From positions 1 to 42,653 of the forward strand of contig NZ_MDZC01000058.1 of the NCBI RefSeq assembly GCF_001816165.1: DNA of 42,653 nt, in the 5' to 3' direction. The number at the start of each line of letters is the position of its first letter. Position 1 is the first letter of the stretch. The position numbers and the translations under genes are program-made. Source of the stretch: Hymenobacter glacialis (lineage in GTDB: Bacteria; Bacteroidota; Bacteroidia; Cytophagales; Hymenobacteraceae). Positions 34,405 to 40,975 of this stretch are shown piece by piece. Below the pieces are notes generated by a model. The model was not told where the DNA came from. It saw only the letters and a program-made list of their open reading frames with translations, and ran no database searches.

Positions 34405-34883
34405 ATGCTAGACGAGCTTTTTGCCCGCTTGCGGCTGGCGGCGGCGCCGGCCGAGATTGAGGTGCTGCAAAACGGCATCTGGCAGGTGTGGTTAGCCACC
34501 GGCGAAGTAGCCCTCGACAAGGAGCTGGAGGCGGGCATGCGCGCCATGCAGGCGGGCGAGCACGCCCTGGCCATTGCGCACTTCACCCGCATCATTGAAG
34601 CCAAACCCGAATTTGCCGAGGCTGGAACAAACGGGCCACGGCCTACTACCTGCGGGGTGAGTACCGGGCGTCGTTGGCCGACATCCGGGAAACGCTGCGC
34701 CGGGAGCCGCGCCATTTCGGCGCGTTGTGGGGGCAGGCCACCATGCTGCGCCAGCTGGGCGAGTACCGCCGCGCCCTGCGCATTCTGGCACGGCTGGCCG
34801 CCATTTGCCCGCACTTGCCCGGCCTGCAGGAACAGCAGCTCAGCCTGCGGGAGGACTTGGAGGGAGGCGGCTTATCGGAATAG
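34405..34883 (+). pseudogene. TPR-repeat protein broken by a one-base frameshift
   Basis: From ATG 34405 the frame gives MLDELFARLRLAAAPAEIEV ... LEAGMRAMQAGEHALAIAHFTRIIEAKPEFAEA, a TPR-like helix pair. Near 34621 it then turns into sequence with no TPR character. One frame away the TPR pattern continues directly: WNKRATAYYLRGEYRASLADI, RETLRREPRHFGALWGQATM, LGEYRRALRILARLAAICP, ending in a stop at 34883. The 479-base span is one short of 160 codons, so one missing base, probably in GAGGC-TGG, explains the break. The restored product would be about 159 residues with roughly three TPR units, like small TPR proteins of Bacteroidota. The function is unknown. Both halves look conserved, so a recent mutation or a sequencing error is likely. 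Confidence 0.8.
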
Positions 34884-34915
34884 CACCATTGCGGAGCTTG
34901 GGAGTTTATAGTACC

Positions 34916-34947
34916 TTTCCTGTCCCCAAACGTTTGGGGACAGGAAA
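34916..34947. repeat. 32-bp perfect palindrome
   Basis: TTTCCTGTCCCCAAAC (34916-34931) is followed without any loop by its exact complement GTTTGGGGACAGGAAA (34932-34947), centred on AAACGTTT. It lies 32 bases after the TPR gene stop and 36 before the TonB-like gene start. As RNA it would form a hairpin with a U-poor tail. As DNA it is an uninterrupted twofold site that could bind a dimer. Function not established. Confidence 0.8.
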
Positions 34948-34983
34948 TATTTACTAATTCGCAAATCCGCACGCTGTTATACC

Positions 34984-35568
34984 GTGAAAAATACCATTTT
35001 GCCATACTGCTGGCTATTGCTGCTTGTGGGAATGGCCGGCACTGCCGACGCCCAGAAGGTGCGGACTACCAAGTGGGAAAGTGGCTTGCTGGACCACCGC
35101 ACCAAAGTAGGTGTGTGGGAGTACTACGGCATTACGCCTTCTAAGGAAAAGGTGGTGGTGCAACGCTACGACCACTCGACCAAGCAACTGGTTTACTTCC
35201 GGCCCAACGGCGAGATGCGCTACCGGACCCAAACCAGCCCCGGCCAATGGGCGCACCGCGTGGTAGACCGCCCCCCGCTGTTTATTGGCGGCGATGCAGC
35301 CCTGGCGGTGTACACCACCCAGCTGCAATACCCGCAGCTGGCGCAGGAACGCCGCATTCAGGGGCCGGTCACCATTGGCTTCGTGGTAGATACGCTGGGC
35401 CACGCCACCAGCCACCGGGTGCTGCGCAGCATTGGAAGCGGCTGCGACCAAGAGGCCCTGCGGGTGGCCCGCACCATTCCCGACGAATGGATACCGGCGC
35501 AGATAGGGCCCGCGGCCGTGGCCGCCGAGTATGAGTTGACGTTGACCTTTCGGCTGGCGCAGCCGTAG
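34984..35568 (+). CDS. TonB-like protein with signal peptide (energy transducer C-terminal domain)
   Basis: A 194-residue exported protein. The GTG at 34984 begins a cleavable-looking signal (ILPYCWLLLLVGMAGTADA-Q). The N-terminal mature part (DHRTKVGVWEYYG, VVVQRYDHSTKQLVYFRPNGEMRY) resembles MORN-like or hypothetical repeats of Bacteroidota, and the C-terminal 80 residues are a TonB C-terminal domain (YPQLAQERRIQGPVTIGFVVDTLGH, VLRSIGSGCDQEALRVARTI). Unlike true TonB it has no Pro/Lys-rich spanning segment, so energy transfer from ExbBD is doubtful. Such proteins are widely annotated as energy transducer TonB in this phylum. A periplasmic role is inferred. Neighbouring genes are TPR and lipoprotein genes, and no ExbBD is nearby. 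Confidence 0.78.
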   Translation: MKNTILPYCWLLLLVGMAGTADAQKVRTTKWESGLLDHRTKVGVWEYYGITPSKEKVVVQRYDHSTKQLVYFRPNGEMRYRTQTSPGQWAHRVVDRPPLFIGGDAALAVYTTQLQYPQLAQERRIQGPVTIGFVVDTLGHATSHRVLRSIGSGCDQEALRVARTIPDEWIPAQIGPAAVAAEYELTLTFRLAQP

Positions 35569-35616
35569 AAGGCACCATCGCAACCATCTCACCACTACTT
35601 GCGGCTCCCTTTTGCT

Positions 35617-36180
35617 ATGGAAATACGGTTCGAAAAAACAAGCACTGCGCTGCGGGCCACGTGCGGCTCGTTGCTGGCCGCCCTGCTGCTCACCGGCTGC
35701 GACTCCACGCCCCGCGAGCGGCAGGAAGTAGCCCGCGAAGGCGTACGCGAGCTGGACACCCTGGCCCGTACCGCTGCCCAAAAGGTAGCCCGCCTGGGCA
35801 AAGCCACCGCCAGCTACGACGCTGCCAACCGCGCCCGCCGCAACCAGCCCCTGGACCCGCGCCAGGAAATTGCCATGGAAACCAAGCTGATGGGCCCGTA
35901 CTCCGGCCAGCTCGACAACCTCACGCCCGCCGACCTGCCCAATGCCTATGCCCAGCTCATTCGCGCGGCCCGCGAGCAGCGCGACACCTGGACCGACCGC
36001 GACTGGGACTACGCCCGCGCCGTGTACCGCCGCCTCAACGACCAGGTGAAGCAGATTCGCATGGACCTGCCGGCGCGCGAGGAAGTGCGCATCCGGGCCC
36101 GGCAGGCCGAATTTGTGGCCCTGCAGGCCAGCCGCACGGCCGAAGACATCAAGGATGCCACCCGGCAGCAGGCAAAATAA
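35617..36180 (+). CDS. predicted lipoprotein, helical, function unknown
   Basis: A 187-residue protein with a lipoprotein signal: a charged start (MEIRFEKTSTALRATCG), a hydrophobic core SLLAALLL, and lipobox L-T-G-C with the lipidated cysteine at C28. The mature part is almost entirely charged, helical sequence rich in Arg, Asp, Glu and Gln (RERQEVAREGVRELDTLART, RIRARQAEFVALQASRTAED), likely one or more coiled coils. ATG 35617 is preferred over a TTG six codons upstream. I do not recognise the family. It may be anchored at the inner or outer membrane; its neighbours include other envelope proteins. Function is not assigned. Confidence 0.75.
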   Translation: MEIRFEKTSTALRATCGSLLAALLLTGCDSTPRERQEVAREGVRELDTLARTAAQKVARLGKATASYDAANRARRNQPLDPRQEIAMETKLMGPYSGQLDNLTPADLPNAYAQLIRAAREQRDTWTDRDWDYARAVYRRLNDQVKQIRMDLPAREEVRIRARQAEFVALQASRTAEDIKDATRQQAK

Positions 36181-36185
36181 GCTTT

Positions 36186-36257
36186 GAGTGTTGAATGTTG
36201 CGTTGTGGATTGGTCGAAGAACTTGCTCATAGATTCACAACTTAACATTCAGCACTC
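36186..36257. repeat. low-GC hairpin spacer built on TTGAATGTT / AACATTCA
   Basis: A 22-base arm at 36186-36207 (GAGTGTTGAATGTTGCGTTG and two more) pairs with 36236-36257 at 19 of 22 positions. The loop is 28 bases. The element spans the gap between the lipoprotein stop and the DUF2007 start (36271). The words are AT-rich and self-complementary and differ from those in the other spacers. Confidence 0.7.
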
Positions 36258-36270
36258 AATACTTTTGAGC

Positions 36271-36711
36271 ATGGCCAGTCCGGATTCCGTCATTTTTCTT
36301 GAGTCGTACTACGAACCCATTGCGGCCAACCTGGCCCGTACGCGGTTGGAAGCGGCGGGCATTCCGTGCTTTCTGAGCAACGAGAATCTGGTGTCCATCA
36401 TGCCGCTCTACAGCCCCATCACGGGCGGGGTACGGCTGCACGTGCGCCAGCGCGACGCCGAAGCGGCCATTGCCGTGCTCAGCGAAGTACCGGTGCCCCT
36501 GGCTACCACGCCCGATGTAGCTTCTTTTGCGGCCGATGCGCCCGACCCCGTGGCCCCGCGCTGCCCCAACTGCGGCTCTTCGGATGTGGCTTACGGGGCG
36601 GCCACGCGCAATACCTACAGCTTCTGGTCGGGGGTGCTGTCGGTGCTGCTGCGCTACCCCTTGCGCGGCAAGCGGCACCACTGCTTCCACTGCGGCCACG
36701 AATTTAAGTAG
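36271..36711 (+). CDS. DUF2007 protein with C-terminal zinc ribbon
   Basis: A 146-residue soluble protein. Residues 1-75 match DUF2007, a small alpha/beta domain sometimes called a putative signal-transducing protein: VIFLESYYEPIAANLARTRLEAAGIPCFLSNEN and GGVRLHVRQRDAEAAIAVLS. Residues about 95-146 form a zinc-binding unit with CPNCGSSD at its start and HHCFHCGHEF at the end, that is two CxxC knuckles, separated by a hydrophobic segment (SFWSGVLSVLLRYPL). The start ATG at 36271 follows the hairpin spacer; an upstream frame start would cross that repeat. No partner is obvious. The combination of the two domains is common in Bacteroidota but its biochemical role is unknown. Confidence 0.82.
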   Translation: MASPDSVIFLESYYEPIAANLARTRLEAAGIPCFLSNENLVSIMPLYSPITGGVRLHVRQRDAEAAIAVLSEVPVPLATTPDVASFAADAPDPVAPRCPNCGSSDVAYGAATRNTYSFWSGVLSVLLRYPLRGKRHHCFHCGHEFK

Positions 36712-36800
36712 CGGCTCCGGGGATTCGGGGGTTAATAAGTAGTAGACCAAAACCGGTTCAAAATCCATACTGTATTTTCCCAAATTACCGTTATTGCGGC

Positions 36801-37979
36801 ATGGCTTGGGTTACTTACCGGGGGCGACGGGGCCCTGTGTTGCTTATGGGGCTGCTGCTGGGGGTGTGCCTGCTGGGGCTATCGGCTCGGGGCCAGGCAC
36901 AAGGGGCCGGCAACGGCATCAAAGGTGATTATTACGAGGGCACCGACTTTGAAAAGTTCGTGCTGAGCCGCCGCGATGCCAGCATCAATTTCAACTGGGG
37001 ACACCAGCCGCCGGCGGACGGCATGCCGGCTGAGACTTTTTCGGTGCGATGGACGGGTTGGCTGGTGCCGCCGGCCAGCGGGCGCTACGTCTTTCACGTG
37101 ACCGTAGACGACGGCATCCGCATCTGGGTCAACGACAAGCTCATTCTCAACGAATGGCGGGGCCAGGCCGTGAGCAGCTACACCGCGGCCATCAACCTGA
37201 GGGCCAACGAACCCTGCCGCTTGCGCGTGGACTATTGCCAGTACAGCATGGACACCCGGGCGGTGGTGACCTGGGAGCGGCCCGACCAGCCGTTGACCAC
37301 GCCGCCCCCGGCCACGTGGCGCAACCTGTGGGGCCTGAACGCCGAGACCCCAACCCCGCAGCCTATCCCTACCCAATTTCTATACACGCGCAACCCCAGG
37401 CCAATGCCGCCGCTGGCTGTGCAGCCGCAACCGGTGACAGTACAGGCCAAGGTGCCCGTCCGGCCCCAGCCTCAGCAGGCGGCGGCACGGCCGCGCCGCA
37501 CCCAAAAGCCCTCGGTTGGTACGGCCAGGCGGGTTCGGAAGGTCGTTCCAGCTGTTGTCATAGCGCCCGGCCCACTGCCCGAGCCAGCGCGACCAGTAGC
37601 CGATTCGGGCCGCACAGCGCAGCTGTCACGCTTGACGGTGGGCGAAACGGTGACCTTGCCCGAGCTGTATTTCGACCAGGGCCAGGCCCAGCTGTTGCCC
37701 GCCGTGCGCACCGCGCTCGACGAGTTGGCTGCTACGCTACGGGCCCGGCCCGAGCTGCGCTTCGAAGTGCAGGGCCACACCGACAACGTGGGCAACGCCG
37801 AGCTGAACCGGCAGCTCTCGCAGCAGCGGGCCGCCGCTGTGTGCCTCTACCTCACGGCGCACGGCGTGCCCAAGCCCCAGCTGCGCCCCGTGGGCTACGG
37901 CGGCACCCAGCCGGTGGCCGATAATACAGACCCCGCCCAACGGCCGCTGAACCGTCGGGTGGTGTTGCGGCGGCTGTAA
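36801..37979 (+). CDS. PA14-OmpA fusion protein, peptidoglycan-anchored
   Basis: A 392-residue exported protein. A signal peptide (LLMGLLLGVCLLGLSARGQAQ) leads into a PA14 domain at about 38-160 (GDYYEGTDFEKFVLSRRDAS, GRYVFHVTVDDGIRIWVNDKLI, AVVTWERP), a carbohydrate-binding beta-barrel module. Next is a Pro/Gln/Arg-rich linker (about 165-275), and then an OmpA-type domain at about 282-392 with GHTDNVGNAELNRQLSQQRA (325-344), where Asp327-type and Arg residues bind diaminopimelate of peptidoglycan. There is no membrane barrel, so it is probably periplasmic, tied to the cell wall, or surface-exposed through lipid or another protein. It might link sugars or surface polymers to the wall. The start follows a TATTTTCC stretch at 36774-36781 that is close to a -7 element. 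Confidence 0.85.
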   Translation: MAWVTYRGRRGPVLLMGLLLGVCLLGLSARGQAQGAGNGIKGDYYEGTDFEKFVLSRRDASINFNWGHQPPADGMPAETFSVRWTGWLVPPASGRYVFHVTVDDGIRIWVNDKLILNEWRGQAVSSYTAAINLRANEPCRLRVDYCQYSMDTRAVVTWERPDQPLTTPPPATWRNLWGLNAETPTPQPIPTQFLYTRNPRPMPPLAVQPQPVTVQAKVPVRPQPQQAAARPRRTQKPSVGTARRVRKVVPAVVIAPGPLPEPARPVADSGRTAQLSRLTVGETVTLPELYFDQGQAQLLPAVRTALDELAATLRARPELRFEVQGHTDNVGNAELNRQLSQQRAAAVCLYLTAHGVPKPQLRPVGYGGTQPVADNTDPAQRPLNRRVVLRRL

Positions 37980-38061
37980 AAACCAGTCCGGCCGGCGTGA
38001 CTTGATGTGACCATTCTGCCCTTTTTCGCGTAAGCAAGGGTCCACATTTTCGCCCATTTGC

Positions 38062-39024
38062 ATGACTACGAAAAAAACTGCCGCCGCCAAACCTACCCCT
38101 AAGGAGCCCGCTACGGCCGCCAAGGCCGCACCCAAAGCTGCCCCTGCTAAAGCCGAACGCCGCCCCATGGCCACCGATTTTAAGGAGGCGGCCCAAAAGC
38201 TGCCCTACCCCGCCAGCCAGGCCGATATGAAGCTGCAGCCCGATTCAGACCTGGCCAACTACCGCGCCGCCGGCAAGCTCCAGAACAAAGTAGCCCTCAT
38301 TACCGGGGGCGATTCGGGCATTGGGCGGGCCGTGGCCATTGCCTTTGCCAAAGAAGGTGCCCACGTGGCCATCCTCTTCAATGAAAACGTAAAGGATGCC
38401 GAAAAGACCAAGCAAATGGTCGAGAAAGAAAAGCGCAAGTGCCTGTTGCTGCAGCTCGACGTGCGCGACCCGGAGCAGTGCCGGCAGGCCGTGCGCCGTA
38501 CCCTGGACGAGTTGGGCGGGCTCAACATTCTGGTGAACAACGCCGCTTTTCAGATGAGCCAGGAGAAATTTGAGGACATCAGCGAGGAGCAAATCCGGCG
38601 CACGTTTGACACCAACATTCTCGGCTACATCTGGATGGCGCAGGCGGCCCTGCCACACCTCAAAAAAGACGACTGCATTATCAACACGGGCAGCATTGTG
38701 GGCATCACGGGCATTCCGATTTTGGTGGACTACGCGGCCAGCAAGGCCGGCATCCACGCCCTCACCAAGTCGCTGGCTCTGTACTTGGGCGAGCGCGGCA
38801 TCCGCGTAAACTGCGTGGTGCCCGGCCCGGTCTGGACGCCCAATATCCCGGCCACCATGCCCATGGAAGAAATCAAGAAGTTCGGCCACGAAGTGGCGCT
38901 CAAGCGCCCCGGCCAGCCCGAGGAAATAGCGCCCGCCTACGTGTTGCTGGCCAGCCAGGACGGCTCGTTTATGACCGGCAGCCTGGTGCACGTGACGGGC
39001 GGCAAGCTCAGCAGCGACGAATAA
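38062..39024 (+). CDS. SDR oxidoreductase of the YghA/GSP39-like stress group, with a Lys/Ala/Pro-rich tail
   Basis: A 320-residue short-chain dehydrogenase. Residues about 70-320 are the enzyme: cofactor motif TGGDSGIGRA (81-90), NNAAF (159-163), and the catalytic S211, Y224 and K228 in NTGSIVGITGIPILVDYAASKAG. The family members closest to it (general stress protein 39, YghA) are stress-induced NADP-linked oxidoreductases with unsettled substrates. Ahead of the core lies a 35-residue N-terminal tail of Lys, Ala and Pro (AAAKPTPKEPATAAKAAPKA) that resembles histone-H1-like linkers and may bind nucleic acid or be disordered. The LPYPASQADM stretch after it is typical of this group. It ends in a strong terminator at 39046. 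Confidence 0.88.
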   Translation: MTTKKTAAAKPTPKEPATAAKAAPKAAPAKAERRPMATDFKEAAQKLPYPASQADMKLQPDSDLANYRAAGKLQNKVALITGGDSGIGRAVAIAFAKEGAHVAILFNENVKDAEKTKQMVEKEKRKCLLLQLDVRDPEQCRQAVRRTLDELGGLNILVNNAAFQMSQEKFEDISEEQIRRTFDTNILGYIWMAQAALPHLKKDDCIINTGSIVGITGIPILVDYAASKAGIHALTKSLALYLGERGIRVNCVVPGPVWTPNIPATMPMEEIKKFGHEVALKRPGQPEEIAPAYVLLASQDGSFMTGSLVHVTGGKLSSDE

Positions 39025-39045
39025 GGCCCCGAATAACGTGGCCCC

Positions 39046-39089
39046 GGAGGCGGCCGAATTATCAGATGATATCGGCCGCCTCCTTTTTT
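39046..39089 (+). terminator. rho-independent terminator after the stress SDR gene
   Basis: GGAGGCGGCCGA (39046-39057) pairs perfectly with TCGGCCGCCTCC (39072-39083), followed by TTTTTT. It stands 22 bases after the SDR stop. The left flank lacks an A-run, so termination is directed rightward. Confidence 0.93.
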
Positions 39090-39159
39090 ATAGCCACCCA
39101 GCTATAGCTGTTTAGCAAACTTTTCAAGCGTTAAACAATCAATCTATTTAAAAGCCGGT

Positions 39160-39167
39160 TACCTTTC
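39160..39167 (+). promoter_or_regulatory. possible -7 promoter element for the OFA transporter
   Basis: TACCTTTC differs from the Bacteroidota TAnnTTTG consensus only in the last base and lies 84 bases before the transporter ATG, inside an AT-rich stretch that follows the terminator. No convincing -33 element is seen. A tentative call. Confidence 0.3.
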
Positions 39168-39250
39168 GCTAACGGCCCTATCAGCCATGCCAATGGCATA
39201 GTGGCTGCCACCTATTCACACTTTCTTTCACTCCCATTCCCATTCCTTAT

Positions 39251-40660
39251 ATGGCTGAAAATTCCGCATCTCTGCTTGACCGCAGCCGCACCGTGGCGGG
39301 TCCCGGTTACAACCGCTGGCTGATTCCACCGGCGGCGTTGGCCATTCACTTAGCCATTGGCCAAGCCTACGCTTTTAGCGTGTTTAAGAAGCCCATGGGT
39401 GCCCTCATCAGTGGCAACGTGGACGCTCCCGCACCCACCGACTGGACGGCCGGGCAGCTAGCCGTTATCTTCTCCATTGCCATTGTGCTGCTGGGCCTCT
39501 CGGCCGCCGTGTTTGGCAAATGGCTGGAGCGCGTGGGCCCGCGCAAGGCCATGATGGCCTCGGCGCTGTGCTTCGGCGGCGGTTTTCTGATTGCTGCGCT
39601 GGGCATCAGCATGCACAACATCTGGGTGGTGTACTTCGGCTACGGCTTCGTGGGCGGCATTGGGCTGGGCATCGGTTACATTTCGCCGGTGAGCACCCTG
39701 ATTAAGTGGTTTCCGGACCGGCCGGGCGTGGCTACCGGCATGGCCATTATGGGCTTTGGTGGCGGCGCCATGATTGGCTCGCCGCTGGCCGTGGCGCTCA
39801 TGGCGCAGTTTAAAGGCGTTGCGCCCCTGGGCGTGGCCCCCACGTTCATTGTAATGGGCCTCATTTACCTGGCTTTCATGATGTTCGGCGTGTTCACCAT
39901 TCGCGTACCGGCCGACGGCTGGAAGCCTGCTGGCTACGTGCCCAGCACCCAAACCAACGCCCTCATCACGTCTTCGAACGTGGATGCCGACAATGCCATT
40001 AAGACGCCCCAGTTCTGGTTGCTGTGGGTGGTGCTGCTCTGCAACGTGACGGCCGGTATTGGCGTGCTCGAAACGGCTTCGCCCCTCATTCAGGAAACGT
40101 TCTCAGACAAAAACATGGGCGATGGCCGGGGCGTGACCGCGGCAGCTGCGGCGGGCTTCGTGGGCCTGCTCAGCTTGTTCAACCTGCTGGGCCGCTTCTT
40201 CTGGTCGTCGGCCTCCGACAAGATGGGACGCAAGCCTACCTACATGATTTACTTCGGCCTGGGCATTGCCCTGTATGCCCTGGTGCCCTCGCTGGCAGCA
40301 AGCGCCTCGCTCACGATGTTTGTGATTGTGTGCTGCGTGATTCTGAGCATGTACGGCGGTGGTTTTGCCACCATCCCGGCTTACCTGCGCGACTTGTTTG
40401 GCACCATGCAAGTGGGGGCCATTCACGGCCGCCTGCTCACGGCCTGGTCTACGGCCGGCATCCTGGGGCCGCTGCTGGTAAACTACCTGCACGACAGCCA
40501 GAAGGCCAAGGGCCTGACCGGCGCTGCCGCCTACCAGACCGTGTTTTACACCATGGCCGGCTTGCTGGTGGTGGGTTTCATTGCCAACCTGATGGTGACG
40601 GCCGTGAACGAGCGGTACGCTTTCAAAGGCACCGTGACCTCTGCCTCGGCGGGCCACTAG
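39251..40660 (+). CDS. OFA-family MFS transporter (oxalate/formate antiporter type)
   Basis: A 469-residue, 12-helix permease. Family marks include NRWLIPPAALAIHLAIGQAYAFSVF near residues 21-45, which is the first-helix signature of the oxalate/formate antiporter group, RVGPRKAMMASALCFGGGF (motif A region), GFVGGIGLGIGYISPVSTLIKWFPDRPG and RFFWSSASDKMGRKPTY. Characterised members exchange oxalate and formate or carry pyruvate (YhjX-like), but most Bacteroidota relatives are untested. It is followed after 34 bases by a 48-residue membrane microprotein that often accompanies this transporter. The fdhF-like oxidoreductase at the other end of the window makes formate a natural candidate substrate, but the two lie 36 kb apart and the link is only inference. 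Confidence 0.88.
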   Translation: MAENSASLLDRSRTVAGPGYNRWLIPPAALAIHLAIGQAYAFSVFKKPMGALISGNVDAPAPTDWTAGQLAVIFSIAIVLLGLSAAVFGKWLERVGPRKAMMASALCFGGGFLIAALGISMHNIWVVYFGYGFVGGIGLGIGYISPVSTLIKWFPDRPGVATGMAIMGFGGGAMIGSPLAVALMAQFKGVAPLGVAPTFIVMGLIYLAFMMFGVFTIRVPADGWKPAGYVPSTQTNALITSSNVDADNAIKTPQFWLLWVVLLCNVTAGIGVLETASPLIQETFSDKNMGDGRGVTAAAAAGFVGLLSLFNLLGRFFWSSASDKMGRKPTYMIYFGLGIALYALVPSLAASASLTMFVIVCCVILSMYGGGFATIPAYLRDLFGTMQVGAIHGRLLTAWSTAGILGPLLVNYLHDSQKAKGLTGAAAYQTVFYTMAGLLVVGFIANLMVTAVNERYAFKGTVTSASAGH

Positions 40661-40694
40661 GTTTCAGTTTTTCACTTCCTTATTCATTCCCGAT

Positions 40695-40841
40695 ATGAAT
40701 CCGCAACCGAATTCGCACCCCAGCAACAGCGAAGAGCCCAGCTCCACCATGTCGGTGGCATTGGCCTGGCTGTTTGTGGGCGTCCCCCTGATGTGGGGCG
40801 TTTCGCAAACGTTCATTAAAGCTCTGACTCTGTTCAAGTAG
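40695..40841 (+). CDS. MFS transporter small subunit (48-residue membrane microprotein)
   Basis: ATG 40695 to TAG 40841 gives 48 residues: a hydrophilic, Ser/Pro/Asn-rich start (MNPQPNSHPSNSEEPSS) and one transmembrane helix (ALAWLFVGVPLMWGVSQTFI), ending KALTLFK. The pattern W-x-x-V-G-(V/I)-P-L-x-W-G-V-x-Q-T is shared by small proteins found just after OFA-type MFS genes in many bacteria. It starts 34 bases after the transporter stop and a strong terminator follows at 40869, so the two genes form a closed two-gene unit. The likely role is to bind or stabilise the transporter. That role is inferred from linkage, and no catalytic function is expected. Confidence 0.85.
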   Translation: MNPQPNSHPSNSEEPSSTMSVALAWLFVGVPLMWGVSQTFIKALTLFK

Positions 40842-40868
40842 TCCTGCTTTTTGTTAATGCAGACTGAG

Positions 40869-40901
40869 AAGCAGCCGGCCTTGTGTCGGCTGCTTTTTTT
40901 T
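40869..40901 (+). terminator. rho-independent terminator after the OFA unit
   Basis: AAGCAGCCG (40869-40877) pairs with CGGCTGCTT (40887-40895), continuing into a T-run of eight or nine. It lies 27 bases after the small-subunit stop and clearly closes the transporter unit before the peptidase gene. Confidence 0.93.
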
Positions 40902-40975
40902 GGGTTGGCTAGTACTATTTTCAGTATAAAGCTGAGCAGCTTTTTACCGCTCGAAATTGGCTTTACTTTACGGTT

